NCBI GenBank assembly: GCA_036939755.1
Contig: JALLAZ010000314.1
Location: 1-17,160 of the forward strand
DNA: 17,160 bases
Direction of reading: 5' to 3'
Source: Stephanodiscus triporus
Lineage: Eukaryota; Bacillariophyta; Thalassiosirophyceae; Thalassiosirales; Thalassiosiraceae
Every line of letters begins with the position of its first letter. The stretch's first letter is position 1. The notes beneath the pieces are model-generated. The model did not search any database. It was not told the origin of the DNA and saw only the letters and a program-made list of their open reading frames with translations. This document shows positions 1 to 9,407 of this stretch, piece after piece. Both the position numbers and the translations under genes were made by a program.

Positions 1-175
1 TGAACTACACATCCACATCATGCGAACCGCCGATAGAACAAGCTCTGCAAAAGTAGCCTCTTACTGGTTACCCTAACATCAATTGGGATAAAGAAAATAA
101 ATTCCGCCTGCATATTATCTTTCTTTCCCTCTCCACATCCTCTCACGCCTCCATTTTCTTGCTAAATACCTCATT
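1..175. other. Left-edge intergenic, 3' flank of BASS gene
   Basis: No coding signal, RNA gene or repeat is visible. On the minus strand this is the DNA just downstream of the BASS stop codon, so it probably holds that gene's 3' UTR and polyadenylation region. It is pyrimidine-rich around 120-165. Confidence 0.5.
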
Positions 176-2048
176 CTACTCGCCCTCCTTCACGGGAATG
201 TACCTCCAAACGACAGCGAGGAGACTCCCGGTCAAGGCCATCCACACGACGCTAACGGCCGAGGGCACACGCGCGACGTAATCCCCGAAGTGCAATTTGG
301 CGAGCAAGAACCCGAACGCCGAGGACTTCATGGACGTCTCGATGGCCATGGTGCGGGACTTAACCTCCCCGAACCCGGTAAGCTTTGGCAGCCAGTAACC
401 GACGATGCCCCCGACGAGATGGAGAAGGAGGACGGGGATCTGTTACGCGCGCGTTTGTTGTTTTCATTTTCATGATCAGAGAAAAAGAGCGGTAGAAAAA
501 AAGCAGCACGAGACGAAAAATTGAGATTCGATACGACGAATAACGATGACGTGATACTCTGCCATGCGAAAAAAAGGTTGCGGTCGCGTAATAACCCTAC
601 CTGCAATCCCATGCCGGCGTTCAGGATGGGATCGGCGACCTGTGCCACGGCGCTCGCGACGAGGAGGCAAGTCGAAACTACTCCGACCACCGGCGCGAAC
701 GGGAGGATGGCCTTGACGACTTTGGGGAAGAACTTATTCAGCGTCATGCCGACTGCGATGGGGGCGAGGACGACCTACGTTTCATCGCGAAGAAATATTA
801 TTCAAGGGGAAGACATGGAACAAAAGTGGCAGCGGAAAACAATCGACGCGTCCCTCCCAAAACCAAACTCCCAAAGCATGTCGAGGAGGAACTCACCTGA
901 CAAGTCGAAACAGCGATCCCTTTAGCGTCCACGGGCACCACCGCCCCGAGCATCGTCTTGCAAAGGAACGGCGTCATCAGTATCGCTCCCACGGTCGTCG
1001 CGGTGGTCATCAGAACGCTCAACGCCACGTTTCCCTTCGCGATGTAGGTGCACAGATTGCTCGCCTGTCCGCCATTGATGCTCCCGACGAGGACCATCCC
1101 GGCGAGGAGGCCCGCGTCGAGCCCGAACGCCCTCCCGAGCGCGAAGGCCAGCATCGGCATCATGCCGTAGCAGAGGGAGAACTGCATGAGTATCGAGCTC
1201 GGCTCGCTCGCCACGGCCACGAAGTCCGCGGGCGTCAGGGTGATCCCCATGGACAGCATGAGTGCCGCGAGCGCCGCGGTGAAGTACTCGGTCGTGAAGA
1301 AGTCGAAGGTGGACGGCCGCTTGAGCGCGATGGCCGTGAATAGGACCGTCCACAGGGGGAAGAGCGTCGTGGCGGCGTTCGCGGCCTTGGTGTACGCGTC
1401 GAATACTTTGGCGGACAGGGAGCCGTCGTCGGCGGAGGCGGCGTCGGAGCTCTGCGTGTCATTTTTTTCGTCGAAGATGGGACATGAAAATGCCCGAGAG
1501 GGAAGGCGGAGGGGGGGGGGGGGCGTTACTCGCGTTGTGAAATGCATATATATATATATATATCATGTGCGACATCGATGTCGATATAAGGAAAGCCAGA
1601 CGCCATCCCACGTCGCGGGAAAACGACACGAGGAGGATGACCAGACTTACCATTCGCAGAATGGCAGACGAAGGCGCGATGGTGGATCTGCCGCCGCCGA
1701 GCTTGCCGGATGGACGGTATCCGGAAATGACGGCATTTCCGACACTGTGAAGGACCTGCCGCGAGGAAGAAAGAGAATAAAAGAGAGAGAGAGGGGGAAG
1801 ACAATAATATTAGAGATAATGAATAGGGGGTGATGATTATCGTCTGACATGAAAAATCTTCATCCGAGCGAACGTCATCTGGCGTGTGGCCTCGACGACG
1901 ACGACGACAACGACGACGACGAGGCCATTATTTTGGAAATTGGCCCCAATGTCGCGTGGAAGGTAAAACTCACGGGAGCCCTGATCGGGGCGGGGGCGAA
2001 CCCGTACGCCGTCGTCGATGTGGCGATTAGGAGGCAGGCGATCCTCAT
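176..2048 (-). CDS. Plastid-targeted BASS-family (bile acid:sodium symporter) transporter, five exons
   Basis: Modelled exons are 2048-1974, 1755-1651, 1451-897, 774-601 and 439-176, all joined in phase 0, giving 390 residues. Donors read gtgagt, gtaagt, gtgagt and gtaggg, and every acceptor ends in AG. The membrane protein resembles plant plastid BASS carriers: a GGQASN motif (GGTASN in plants) followed by TYIAKGNVALSVLMT, then MTPFL, STCQVVLAP, a second bundle, and a C-terminal IETSMKSSAFGFLLAKLHFG stretch. About nine hydrophobic segments can be counted. Plant relatives move pyruvate or other organic anions with Na+ across the plastid envelope; the substrate here cannot be read. The N-terminus MRIACLLIATSTTAYGFAPA is a signal peptide with cleavage before the Phe of a GFAP motif, followed by a Ser/Arg-rich stretch, as in diatom plastid precursors. 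Intron 1 holds a GTC-repeat tract and intron 2 a (TA)n tract. The gene is divergent from the RING gene. Confidence 0.9.
1546..1563. repeat. (TA)n microsatellite in BASS intron 2
   Basis: About nine TA dinucleotides lie inside the second BASS intron, next to a run of about 14 G at 1511-1524. Both are simple repeats with no coding role. They create spurious short open frames on both strands. Confidence 0.85.
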
Positions 2049-2515
2049 GATATTGTTCGGTCGTCCCTACTGTGAGTGGGGTCGGAGAGGACAAATAATA
2101 ATAAGTAATGTGTGATTGTTGGGTCGGGTCGGGTCGGGTCGATCTCTTTTGGGGAGACTGGGGAAAAACGTCACCGTGTGTCAACTTTCAGGACAACGGT
2201 AAAGATTCGATCTCCCCCGTTGGAATCAATACTAGCCTTTATCCACGAGCCTGACTGACGCCGCCGACGGGGACCGACACTGGAGCATCCCCCCAGAGAA
2301 AAAAATGTTGCGTGTTAATAGTACTCCTAACTCTCTTGACTAGCGTTACCGAAATGGTTTTATTTATGCTGATGGATTTCAAGGCAAGAAGTAAATTAAC
2401 TACTTATCAAAATAAATAGGTAAACAAATAATATACAAATTTCATAAACCCTAATTATCGGACCAATGACGAATACTCTAGAGTACGATACACACTAGAA
2501 TACCAATATAATATT
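2049..2515. promoter_or_regulatory. Divergent intergenic region, BASS / RING-TPR
   Basis: These 467 bases separate two divergently transcribed start codons and so should hold both promoters. Visible content is four perfect copies of GGGTC at 2121-2140, an AT-rich half (about 2330-2515), and the palindrome-containing motif CTAGAGTACGATAC at 2478-2491, which recurs with one change at 11358-11371. No gene is visible. Promoter function is inferred from position only. Confidence 0.45.
2121..2140. repeat. GGGTC x4 tandem repeat
   Basis: Four perfect head-to-tail copies of a 5-bp unit sit about 75 bp upstream of the BASS start codon. This could be a simple repeat or a repeated promoter element; the sequence does not say which. 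Confidence 0.85.
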
Positions 2516-3580
2516 ATGATTGAAATGATGGCGACGATACCCGACGGCGCGTCGTGTTACATCTGCCTGGACGATGGGCCCGACGAGGAGGGGAAGCCGC
2601 TGGTGCGCGACTGCTCCTGCCGCGGCGATGACGCGGGCTTCGCCCATCTATCGTGCATCGTCAAGTATGCAGAGCAAAGGAGCCGACAGGGCTCGGACAA
2701 GTACGACGCGTTGGACGTCATGTTCGACTTCGTTGATCCATGGCATAAATGCAATAACTGCAAACAGCCCTTCAAGAACCGATTATCCCGTGATCTGTCG
2801 TCCGCGTGCGTTTCTTTTGCGGAGGCTGCCCACGGTCAACCCGATAACAGCATCGAGGATAAATGTAAAGTGATGATGGCTCGTAAACTCAACATTTGCA
2901 CGTTTCTCAGCGGCATGAGAGAGGTATTTGAGATCGGCGTCGACAAAATAAAACTTCGAGGGGAGTGCATTATGCTCATCGAGAGGTTTATGGAGATGGT
3001 CGGTCAGATGAAAAAAGACATGATGATGGACAGCAGGTGGGTGCACATGCCCAAAACAAGTTATGAATATGGGATGTATTATGTCGTATGCGGAGATTTC
3101 GAGGCTGCTGGATATGATTATTGGGGGTATCTTTATAACTGGGACGGCACCCAAGCCAAAGGCACAGAAATCATAGAAGCGAGCTATAAGAAGGCTATCG
3201 CATACCACACAAGGGCTCGAATCATCTATAATTTGCTCGGCAACGATGATAGTTCCAATGAAATGGAAATGAAAATCATTATGATCAGGGAGAAATTGGC
3301 GCAGTTTAACAAAGAAGGGGACACCGACGATTATTCAGTCGCTCTGTTTCATAAAGCGAAAGAGATCTACGAGCATAACATCAAATCACATGGCTTGTCA
3401 TCGCCAATTACTATGATGTCAGGATTCTATTATGCGAATATGCTTTGTCAGGCACATCGTGATACTGAAGCTGAGAAGCTCATCACGGAGTTGGCCGCTA
3501 TAAGCCGTCGCGTTTATGGTCCGGACCACAATTGTACCAAATTTATCGATAAATCGCTCAAGCAGTGGAAGTTGAAGTAA
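2516..3580 (+). CDS. RING-CH zinc finger / TPR-like protein (putative E3 ubiquitin ligase)
   Basis: Single exon, 354 residues. A C4HC3 RING-variant pattern is present: C14-x2-C17-x15-C33-x1-C35-x8-H44-x2-C47-x31-C79-x2-C82, with W76 just before the last pair as expected for RING-CH. The spacing before the last Cys pair is long. The rest is alpha-helical, with TPR-like segments roughly at residues 215-345, including the YGPDHNCTK signature seen in tetratricopeptide arrays. Such proteins usually bind an E2 enzyme through the RING and a client through the TPRs; the client is unknown. I recall this architecture as an expanded family in Thalassiosira-like diatoms. Start: ATG at 2516, with two more Met codons at 2525 and 2528 that could serve instead. 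Odd: the same frame stays open for 125 codons after the TAA stop (see next entry), so the C-terminus may be truncated. Confidence 0.83.
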   Translation: MIEMMATIPDGASCYICLDDGPDEEGKPLVRDCSCRGDDAGFAHLSCIVKYAEQRSRQGSDKYDALDVMFDFVDPWHKCNNCKQPFKNRLSRDLSSACVSFAEAAHGQPDNSIEDKCKVMMARKLNICTFLSGMREVFEIGVDKIKLRGECIMLIERFMEMVGQMKKDMMMDSRWVHMPKTSYEYGMYYVVCGDFEAAGYDYWGYLYNWDGTQAKGTEIIEASYKKAIAYHTRARIIYNLLGNDDSSNEMEMKIIMIREKLAQFNKEGDTDDYSVALFHKAKEIYEHNIKSHGLSSPITMMSGFYYANMLCQAHRDTEAEKLITELAAISRRVYGPDHNCTKFIDKSLKQWKLK

Positions 3581-3958
3581 TTTTTCATATCCATAATTCC
3601 AGAGAATGAGGCTGAGGGGGCGGGTGAGGACAGCGAGGACGATTTGGAGGATGTAGACGAAGACGAAGACGAGGAAGATGAGACAGATGGCGATGACAAT
3701 TACAGCAATTCTGATGACGACGGTGACGGCGGCAAGCTGAAAAAAGAGGTAGAGGATATTCAAGACGGAGAACAAGTCGTTCTTTTCCGATCATTGAATT
3801 GCCTACAACTTTTCGATAGAAAGAAACTCAATGGATTAATTCGAAAAATCACATTATATGACTCCTGGTCAAAATCCACGTCCAACTGCTTAGGCTGCTC
3901 GTGTTCTTGCTCGCGGAAGGCCAGAATCGGATCCACCTCGCATATTAGAATTCTATGA
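3581..3958 (+). other. Acidic in-frame extension beyond the RING-TPR stop (possible lost C-terminus or unrecognised exon)
   Basis: Directly after the TAA at 3578-3580, in the same frame, 125 codons run to a TAG-type end at 3958. The first half (about 3602-3760) is dominated by Glu and Asp (for example DVDEDEDEEDETDGDD) followed by LKKEVEDI. The second half has no recognisable composition. A GTAATT lies across the stop, and an AG at 3632-3633 would give a frame-keeping 57-nt intron, but earlier AGs would have to be skipped. It may be a tail removed by a recent nonsense change, an exon, or chance openness of a GA-rich tract. The hydrophobic frame on the opposite strand is a mirror of this repeat. 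Confidence 0.35.
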
Positions 3959-4326
3959 ATAGAATAGAGAAGGAGGAGAACCACCGTTCGATGATGAGCT
4001 GCATTTGACTTACTTATATACATACAAAAAAAAGTTTTTGGTAGCGGGGAGGCCCCTACTGAGTAATAATATTAACTTGGAGTAATACTGCTTGATATAG
4101 GTAACCTGTTGGCCATGTGTGTCTTGACACGTAACGTCAGGTCATCCACCAGCGATCTTACCCTCTTGAGCGTGACGAGGGCGACGGAGACGACGAAGAA
4201 GACGACCAATCAATGTTACTACTCTTATCAAATAAATATGAACACAAAATAATATACCTCTATTACAGTTGCGGGGGACGGTCGCACCGAACAGCAAAAT
4301 ATAACTCTGGACAACGACAATGACAA
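3959..4326. other. Convergent intergenic region, RING-TPR / PLAC8
   Basis: No gene is supported. The region lies between two converging genes and should hold both 3' ends. An AT-rich stretch at 4221-4257 resembles 2401-2437 on the other side of the RING gene. On the minus strand, 4078-4206 reads as a short hydrophobic stretch followed by a basic helix and a stop, but an upstream stop, with no acceptor or start in between, blocks it. I therefore leave it unassigned. Confidence 0.4.
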
Positions 4327-5493
4327 TCAGACCACCAACACGCTCCCCTCTCCGACGTGACCCGACTCAACGCCCTCGTATGCCTCGTCGTCGTCCCAAT
4401 CCGACACTCCCACGGCATTGCAACACACGGCCTTCCTCTCTCCGTAGTCCACGGTATGCCTCGCCATCTGGCCCAGGATGCAGAACTGACACCAAATCGC
4501 GCAGCATATGTCCTCCCACCCCACTGGGACGCCCGACGTGCACCACCCGGGATCGTCGTCGCAGCAGCACCCGCCGCCGGTCCCGCACACGCCCTCCCTG
4601 GGATCGTTCCCGAACAACCCCAATTTGTACAGGCACAGGCAGCTATCCTCGGGTATGGAGTAGACGTGACGTATCGTGGCGCGGAGCTGAATGATGACGT
4701 ACGTCAAATAAAAGCCATACAGCGTGGCCGACCACGAATTGATCGCGGACTTGACGTCGTCGACGCCATACGATCGATCATCGTGGTGCGCGTGACGATG
4801 GCGGGAAGACGACGAATCGCCGTCGTCGTCGTCCTCGTCGTCGCGATCAGGGGCGGCATCCGTCGCGGCCGCCACGATCAGGAACAGCGCGGTGACGATC
4901 ACGACGTTTCGCAACGCATCCCTCCATCGGTCGTTCACCTCGATGCGACTGTCGTTGAGGTTCGCGTGGACGTAGCCGTCGTCGTCGTCGACGTTCGTCC
5001 TGCGCCCGAGCCACGTCATCTTCATCCTCGTTAGGAGCTGTCCCATCAGTATCGGCTTGAGGAACAGGGCGAAGAGGAAGTGGGGATGGAACGGACCGAA
5101 GCGACAGCAGTCGCAAAGCCCGTCTCGCCATATGCCCCTGGGATTCCCCCCCCCCCGTCGTCGATGTCGTCGTCGTTCTTCGCCGACTTCGCCGCCGCCG
5201 CCGCCGCCACAGCCTTGTCCCCCCCGGACGTCGTCCGAAGACGACGAAGACGACGACGACGAGGCCGTCCCGCCGGCCACCGCCGTCGGGACGAACGGCA
5301 CGATGAAGCGCTGTCCCTTCATCACCCCCCCCTCCGGAACGACCACCTCGAACGTGACGCCGTCGTACATGGCGTCGAAGGCGTAGCCCGCCTCGAGCGT
5401 CGCGGGGGCGATGACCTGCACGTTCGTGGGCGGCGGGACCACGGCGGCGGCGGCGGCGGCGCCGTAAGATTTCGCATCTTCCTTGCCTGCCAT
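4327..5493 (-). CDS. PLAC8 (cysteine-rich) family membrane protein
   Basis: Single exon, 388 residues, ending in TGA. Residues 24-67 form a compact beta-rich domain ending in GGVMKGQRFIVPF, which I recall at the front of several diatom PLAC8 proteins. A Ser run (about 78-86) and a Gly run (95-101) follow. The PLAC8 core starts at W122 (RDGLCDCCRFGPFHPHFLFA, then P147, Q152, TWLG at 160-163) and ends with CCCDD and a Cys-rich block carrying QMARHTVDY (about 342-350). Between the halves are two hydrophobic segments, about 196-212 and 262-280, and an Asp/Ser/His insert (about 213-250). PLAC8 proteins include plant FWL/PCR and animal Cornifelin relatives and act at membranes in cell-size control or metal handling; the role here is unknown. 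The 5' flank has a (TC)n tract. The large open frame on the plus strand through the gene is a mirror frame. Confidence 0.82.
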   Translation of the reverse strand: MAGKEDAKSYGAAAAAAVVPPPTNVQVIAPATLEAGYAFDAMYDGVTFEVVVPEGGVMKGQRFIVPFVPTAVAGGTASSSSSSSSSDDVRGGQGCGGGGGGEVGEERRRHRRRGGGNPRGIWRDGLCDCCRFGPFHPHFLFALFLKPILMGQLLTRMKMTWLGRRTNVDDDDGYVHANLNDSRIEVNDRWRDALRNVVIVTALFLIVAAATDAAPDRDDEDDDDGDSSSSRHRHAHHDDRSYGVDDVKSAINSWSATLYGFYLTYVIIQLRATIRHVYSIPEDSCLCLYKLGLFGNDPREGVCGTGGGCCCDDDPGWCTSGVPVGWEDICCAIWCQFCILGQMARHTVDYGERKAVCCNAVGVSDWDDDEAYEGVESGHVGEGSVLVV

Positions 5494-5784
5494 CGTTTTT
5501 GCTCATTCAATTCCTCTCTCTCTCTCTACACTTATCCTCGCACAATATTTTAATTTTCTCTTTTCGACCGAATATTATCATCGTGCGACACAAGTAAGGA
5601 ATCTTTACACTTAACATAAAAACAACATGGGCCGGATCCGAAGAACATCACTAACAAGAGAGAGAGAGAGAGAGAGAGAGGCCCATGAAACAAATCCCTC
5701 ATTGACGCCAACCCGCGGGCATCGGGCATCACCCGTCGCCGAAAGCGAGAACCCTCGCAACCTCGCAACCTCGAGAGCAGCGCA
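5494..5784. promoter_or_regulatory. Divergent intergenic region, PLAC8 / diacylglycerol lipase
   Basis: Only 291 bases lie between two divergent start codons, so both promoters and 5' UTRs must be here. It contains a (TC)n tract at about 5514-5527 and an (AG)n tract at 5657-5680. Tandem CTCGCAAC/CTCGCAAC lies at about 5753-5769. No gene is visible. Confidence 0.45.
5657..5680. repeat. (AG)n microsatellite
   Basis: Twelve AG dinucleotides occur in the divergent intergenic region, about 105 bp upstream of the lipase start. Its complement-like (TC)n partner lies about 130 bp away, so the two could pair. Confidence 0.85.
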
Positions 5785-8700
5785 ATGCCCGCGCTCGAGG
5801 TGGTCGGCCTGTGCGGTACGGGACGAAAATTGACCACACGTCCATTCGCCGGCGACGATTTGCACGTCCTGTGCGTTTTGGGGTTGCTATACCGCGTAAT
5901 TCAGATCGCGTGCATATTGCCGATTTGGATCAAGGTCTTACTCTACCGTCTGCGCGGAGCATACGTGCGTTGTCATCGTCATTCGTCCGCGTTGTATTCC
6001 TTTCGCGTACGTTCACAGCACATTATTCTCATTGTACAGCTTACCACTCTCTCTCTCTCGCGCGCGCGCGTTTTATTGCCCTTCATCTCCAGTACGTCGG
6101 ATCCAATGGTTATCCATCTTGGTGTGTGGACGAGTACTATGAAGCAGGGCATAGTGCGAGCTACCTCGGTCCCTACAATGCCACGATCGTTTTTTCGTAC
6201 AATGATACAGAAAGCTCGACGATCGTCGATGTTGATGTGGATGTCGATGTTGGCGTTGATGTCGACGGTCCGGGGGAGATGTCTTACGACATATTATATT
6301 GGATAGGATTCTTCCTAGGGATCTCGATTCTGTACGCAACCCTCGACATAATCCTCTCGCTAGCCGTATGGAATGCGGCCTCTGTCGGTACGCCAACTGA
6401 GCCGCGGGGGCGCGACGCCTCGCTGCGCTGGCTGATTTGGATTAGGGTCGTTTTCATGAACCTCCTCCTAGCATTAAACCTGTCGAGCGGGATAATCTTC
6501 GTTCACAATGCCCGTGACAGCAATTACGTGTTGTTCTCCCCACTGCGTGCGTGCGAAAGAACTCCCCATGGTATTCGATGTTCTGCGCAGTCATGGTCAC
6601 CTTCGCTCTAGAGCTCCTGCTTTGGCCGTGTTTCATCTTAAATCAAATTTGCAGGATTGTCGCGTCGACTACCAAAAAGAATCGACTATTTGGGTTAATA
6701 TTGGATGAGGAAGGAAGGCACTTAGGCATGGCCGCGTTCATGGGAGGCTGCTTCAAATGCCTACAATGCCTATGTTGCAATCGACTGGGGGGAGGGAATA
6801 TACGAGCGCAAGTCCATCTCAGGGATGCGGCGGTTGCAATTATGGGATTCTTCAATGCTGACGACGCAAATTTCGATATTGTCATGTCCGATCTGTGGCT
6901 GGCGTTCAAAATTATGGGCCGGGTTCATAGGGAGCAAAAATACTTGTTGAGCGAGAGGGTGAGATTGGACAAGAGAAGAAGTATTCTTCAGAAGATTCAG
7001 ATAGAGTCGCGTGCAGTGGGTGAAAGCATTTATGGTGATGGCGAAGTAGAGAGAGAAGGAGAAGACATCAACACCGAGGAGAGGGACTCGATAAGTCGAG
7101 CAATATCGCAAGATAATGGTGAGACTTTCGTGGTGTTTTCTTCTCGACAGGATTGGATTCTGAAATATAGCTGAATTCATTTTGTATAATTCACCAGACA
7201 ACGATGATATTTTAGCGGCGGAAGCCAAATATTACAACATCATTTCCGGGATCTCGGCCAATCGAGAAAGTAATTCTTCATTAGCAAAACAATCTGTCCG
7301 ATTACGCCATGCTCAGGCTTCAGATTTGTATCATATCCGGCAAGCTGCACGTCACGCACACTATGCACTTGGAGTTTACGATCATTATCCTGCTGCCTTG
7401 CGAGGGCAACTAGTTGGGGGCAGGACTGGAGTATATCAACAAATTCACACTTCGGGGATAGCTGAGAACCACGCCGGCGCTGACCCACTGTCGTCTTGCT
7501 TTCGGTTGACAAATTACGGTTTCCCTTCAACTGTGCTTGTATATGGAACGTTTTCGAGCAATGTCATTCAAACTCCATACGTTGTACTTGTTGACGAGCA
7601 AGAAAAAACTGTTGTGGTTTCGATTCGAGGGACGTATTCCATTGAGGATTTGGTGACAGATTTGCAGTTCAACTCGTCGAATATGTCCCGAGTCGGTGAA
7701 GTATGTGGATTCGATGGCAGCAATATGCATGCGCATCGAGGGATGTTGACAAGGTGCAAATGGATTTACAACGACCTGACAAAGAGAAAGATATTTGACA
7801 GATTTCTATCCACAGGCGACAAGAAGCGAATGAACAGCCCACATTACGATTTCAAGCTTATATTCACAGGACATTCCTTAGGTGCCGGTATAGCTGCCAT
7901 ATTGGGCACGATGTTTAGGCCGAAATACCCCAACCTATATTGCTATGCATTTTGCCCCCCAGGTTGTTCTGTATCTATGAATCTTGCTTTTCAATGCGAG
8001 GAGTATGTGACATCTATTGTGGTAGGCAGTGATGTGATGCCGAGAATACGTGGCTCAAACTTCGAAATGCTGTAAGTTGCAGGATAAAGAGCAATGACAT
8101 CGAATGAAACATTCCAATCATAACTGTTCCCTTCTTGCTTGCTCTCTCAAAACCTTCTTTAGTCGCTTTGAATTTCTTGAGCTATTATCCAGAGTTAAGG
8201 TGTCAAAGAAAAAGGCCTGGAAAGACATCCGAATACCCTGCAAAGATAAAGATCTTGAAGCAAGGAATAGACAGATTTTGTATCCAAAACACCAAATACC
8301 TTCGAGTGACTTCTCCAAGGAGTTGGAATCATTTCACCAACACAGAAAAAGAGTATTCACTGAGATAAACCCCATTGAAACAAGACTTGACATTCCTGGA
8401 CGAATCATTCACTTGGTTAGAAGTTCTGACACATACGTCCCCCATTGGGCATCGTTGCTGTCGATTCGGGACATCGAATTGAGCCTTAAAGGAATTGTGA
8501 GCTTTGTCCTTTGGTTGCACATTATTAGTCCCTTGTTTAAGTTTGAACCTGACCCCAAACTGTTTGTTATTGATGTCAACAGAAAGAGCATAGCATGGAT
8601 AACGCGGTGCTTATTTTGGATACAATCGCAGCCGATTACGAAAATGCATCGAGGGGTGTTTTTGAATCAAGGGCTCTTTCAATAGAGGATGAGGATGGCC

Positions 8701-9407
8701 CTGATTTTCTGAATGACTCTGCTTCATTTGATGAATCGATTGGCGAATTATCAGATTTCTCGGAAGACGATCGCTGGTTTATTATCTGTTCTCGACCCCA
8801 TGGGTCCATGTCTCTGGTTCCAACGGTGTTATCACTTGCAGGATTTGCCTGCTCTGTCGTAAGCAACAGTACTTGTTCACTCTTCGTTCGGGATGTTGCA
8901 GGTGAAAAAATCTATTATGACCCTATAGCAAACGAGACCGCTAGAGATGTTGCTGGATTTGTGTTTGGCTTGTATACTAACGGATTTATGTACTATCAAG
9001 ATGATACCGACGACTCTGTTGTGAAGCAGTGCTATGCTACTTTTTCAGGCAGTAACGAATTGGATGCATACATCAAATTGGCTAGGAGCATGTCTTTGCT
9101 ATCTCTCATAATCGGCTTTCTTGCTACGTGCTTTCTCCTGCTTGCGAACTGCATGATACTCAGCAGGAAAGCATTTTGGCATGCTTCGGTTACACTTTTT
9201 GTCGTCACATTGTTCCAGTCGTTGGTTTTTACGTTTTTACTTTCGGAGAGATGCCACACGGATCTTCTTAAACAAATTCATGAAACATTCTTTGAGTCTT
9301 GTCGCCTGGACAGTGGATTTCTTATCGCGACCATAGTGCTTTGGTTTTCGGCAGCCTCATCCACTGCATATATTGCCCGAACCCTCCGAGGCTGCGAATC
9401 AATATGA
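5785..9407 (+). CDS. sn-1-type diacylglycerol lipase fused to a C-terminal tetraspan domain, six exons
   Basis: Modelled exons: 5785-5964, 6093-(6513 or 6546), 6591-7118, 7198-8071, 8163-8496 and 8583-9407, about 1053-1064 residues, ending in TGA. Donors gtgcgt, gtgaga, gtaagt and gtgagc and all phases agree except at the second intron, where the frame changes between 6514 and 6590 and the donor is uncertain. Four N-terminal membrane segments come first, as in animal DAGL-alpha/beta. The lipase domain has VVVSIRGTYSIEDLVTDL and the nucleophile motif GHSLGAG (Ser codon 7875-7877, residue about 603). The Asp of GSDVMPRI (8031-8033) and His of IPGRIIH (8410-8412) complete the expected triad, and the order and spacing match DAGL. 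The family hydrolyses diacylglycerol to monoacylglycerol and fatty acid at membranes. Odd: exon 6 begins with the last DAGL-like helix (KEHSMDNAVLILDT) and runs on, after an acidic linker, into a second domain with four hydrophobic segments and spaced cysteines, of a kind I recall as stand-alone in diatoms. An Asp-Val repeat lies in exon 2. Confidence 0.88.
6221..6266 (+). repeat. Coding minisatellite (Val-Asp repeat) in lipase exon 2
   Basis: A six-base GATGTN-type unit is repeated about seven times, giving alternating Val and Asp residues in the first extracytoplasmic or lumenal loop of the lipase. It is probably length-variable and not structurally constrained. Confidence 0.75.

Noticed and set aside
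3577..3602. 26-nt intron across the RING-TPR stop (GTAATT...CCAG)
   Set aside because: Far shorter than the other introns here, and it shifts the frame into an immediate stop.
3419..3775. Hydrophobic minus-strand frame resembling a membrane protein
   Set aside because: It is the complement of the acidic GA-rich tract and of the RING-TPR 3' end; the hydrophobicity follows from that.
4078..4206. Possible minus-strand terminal exon (hydrophobic segment plus basic helix)
   Set aside because: A stop lies directly upstream with no AG acceptor or ATG between, so it cannot be reached by splicing or initiation as read.
4357..5034. Long open frame on the plus strand inside the PLAC8 gene
   Set aside because: It mirrors the PLAC8 coding strand; its Val/Asp/Arg-rich product comes from GTC/GAC repeats, and the minus frame has clear family motifs.
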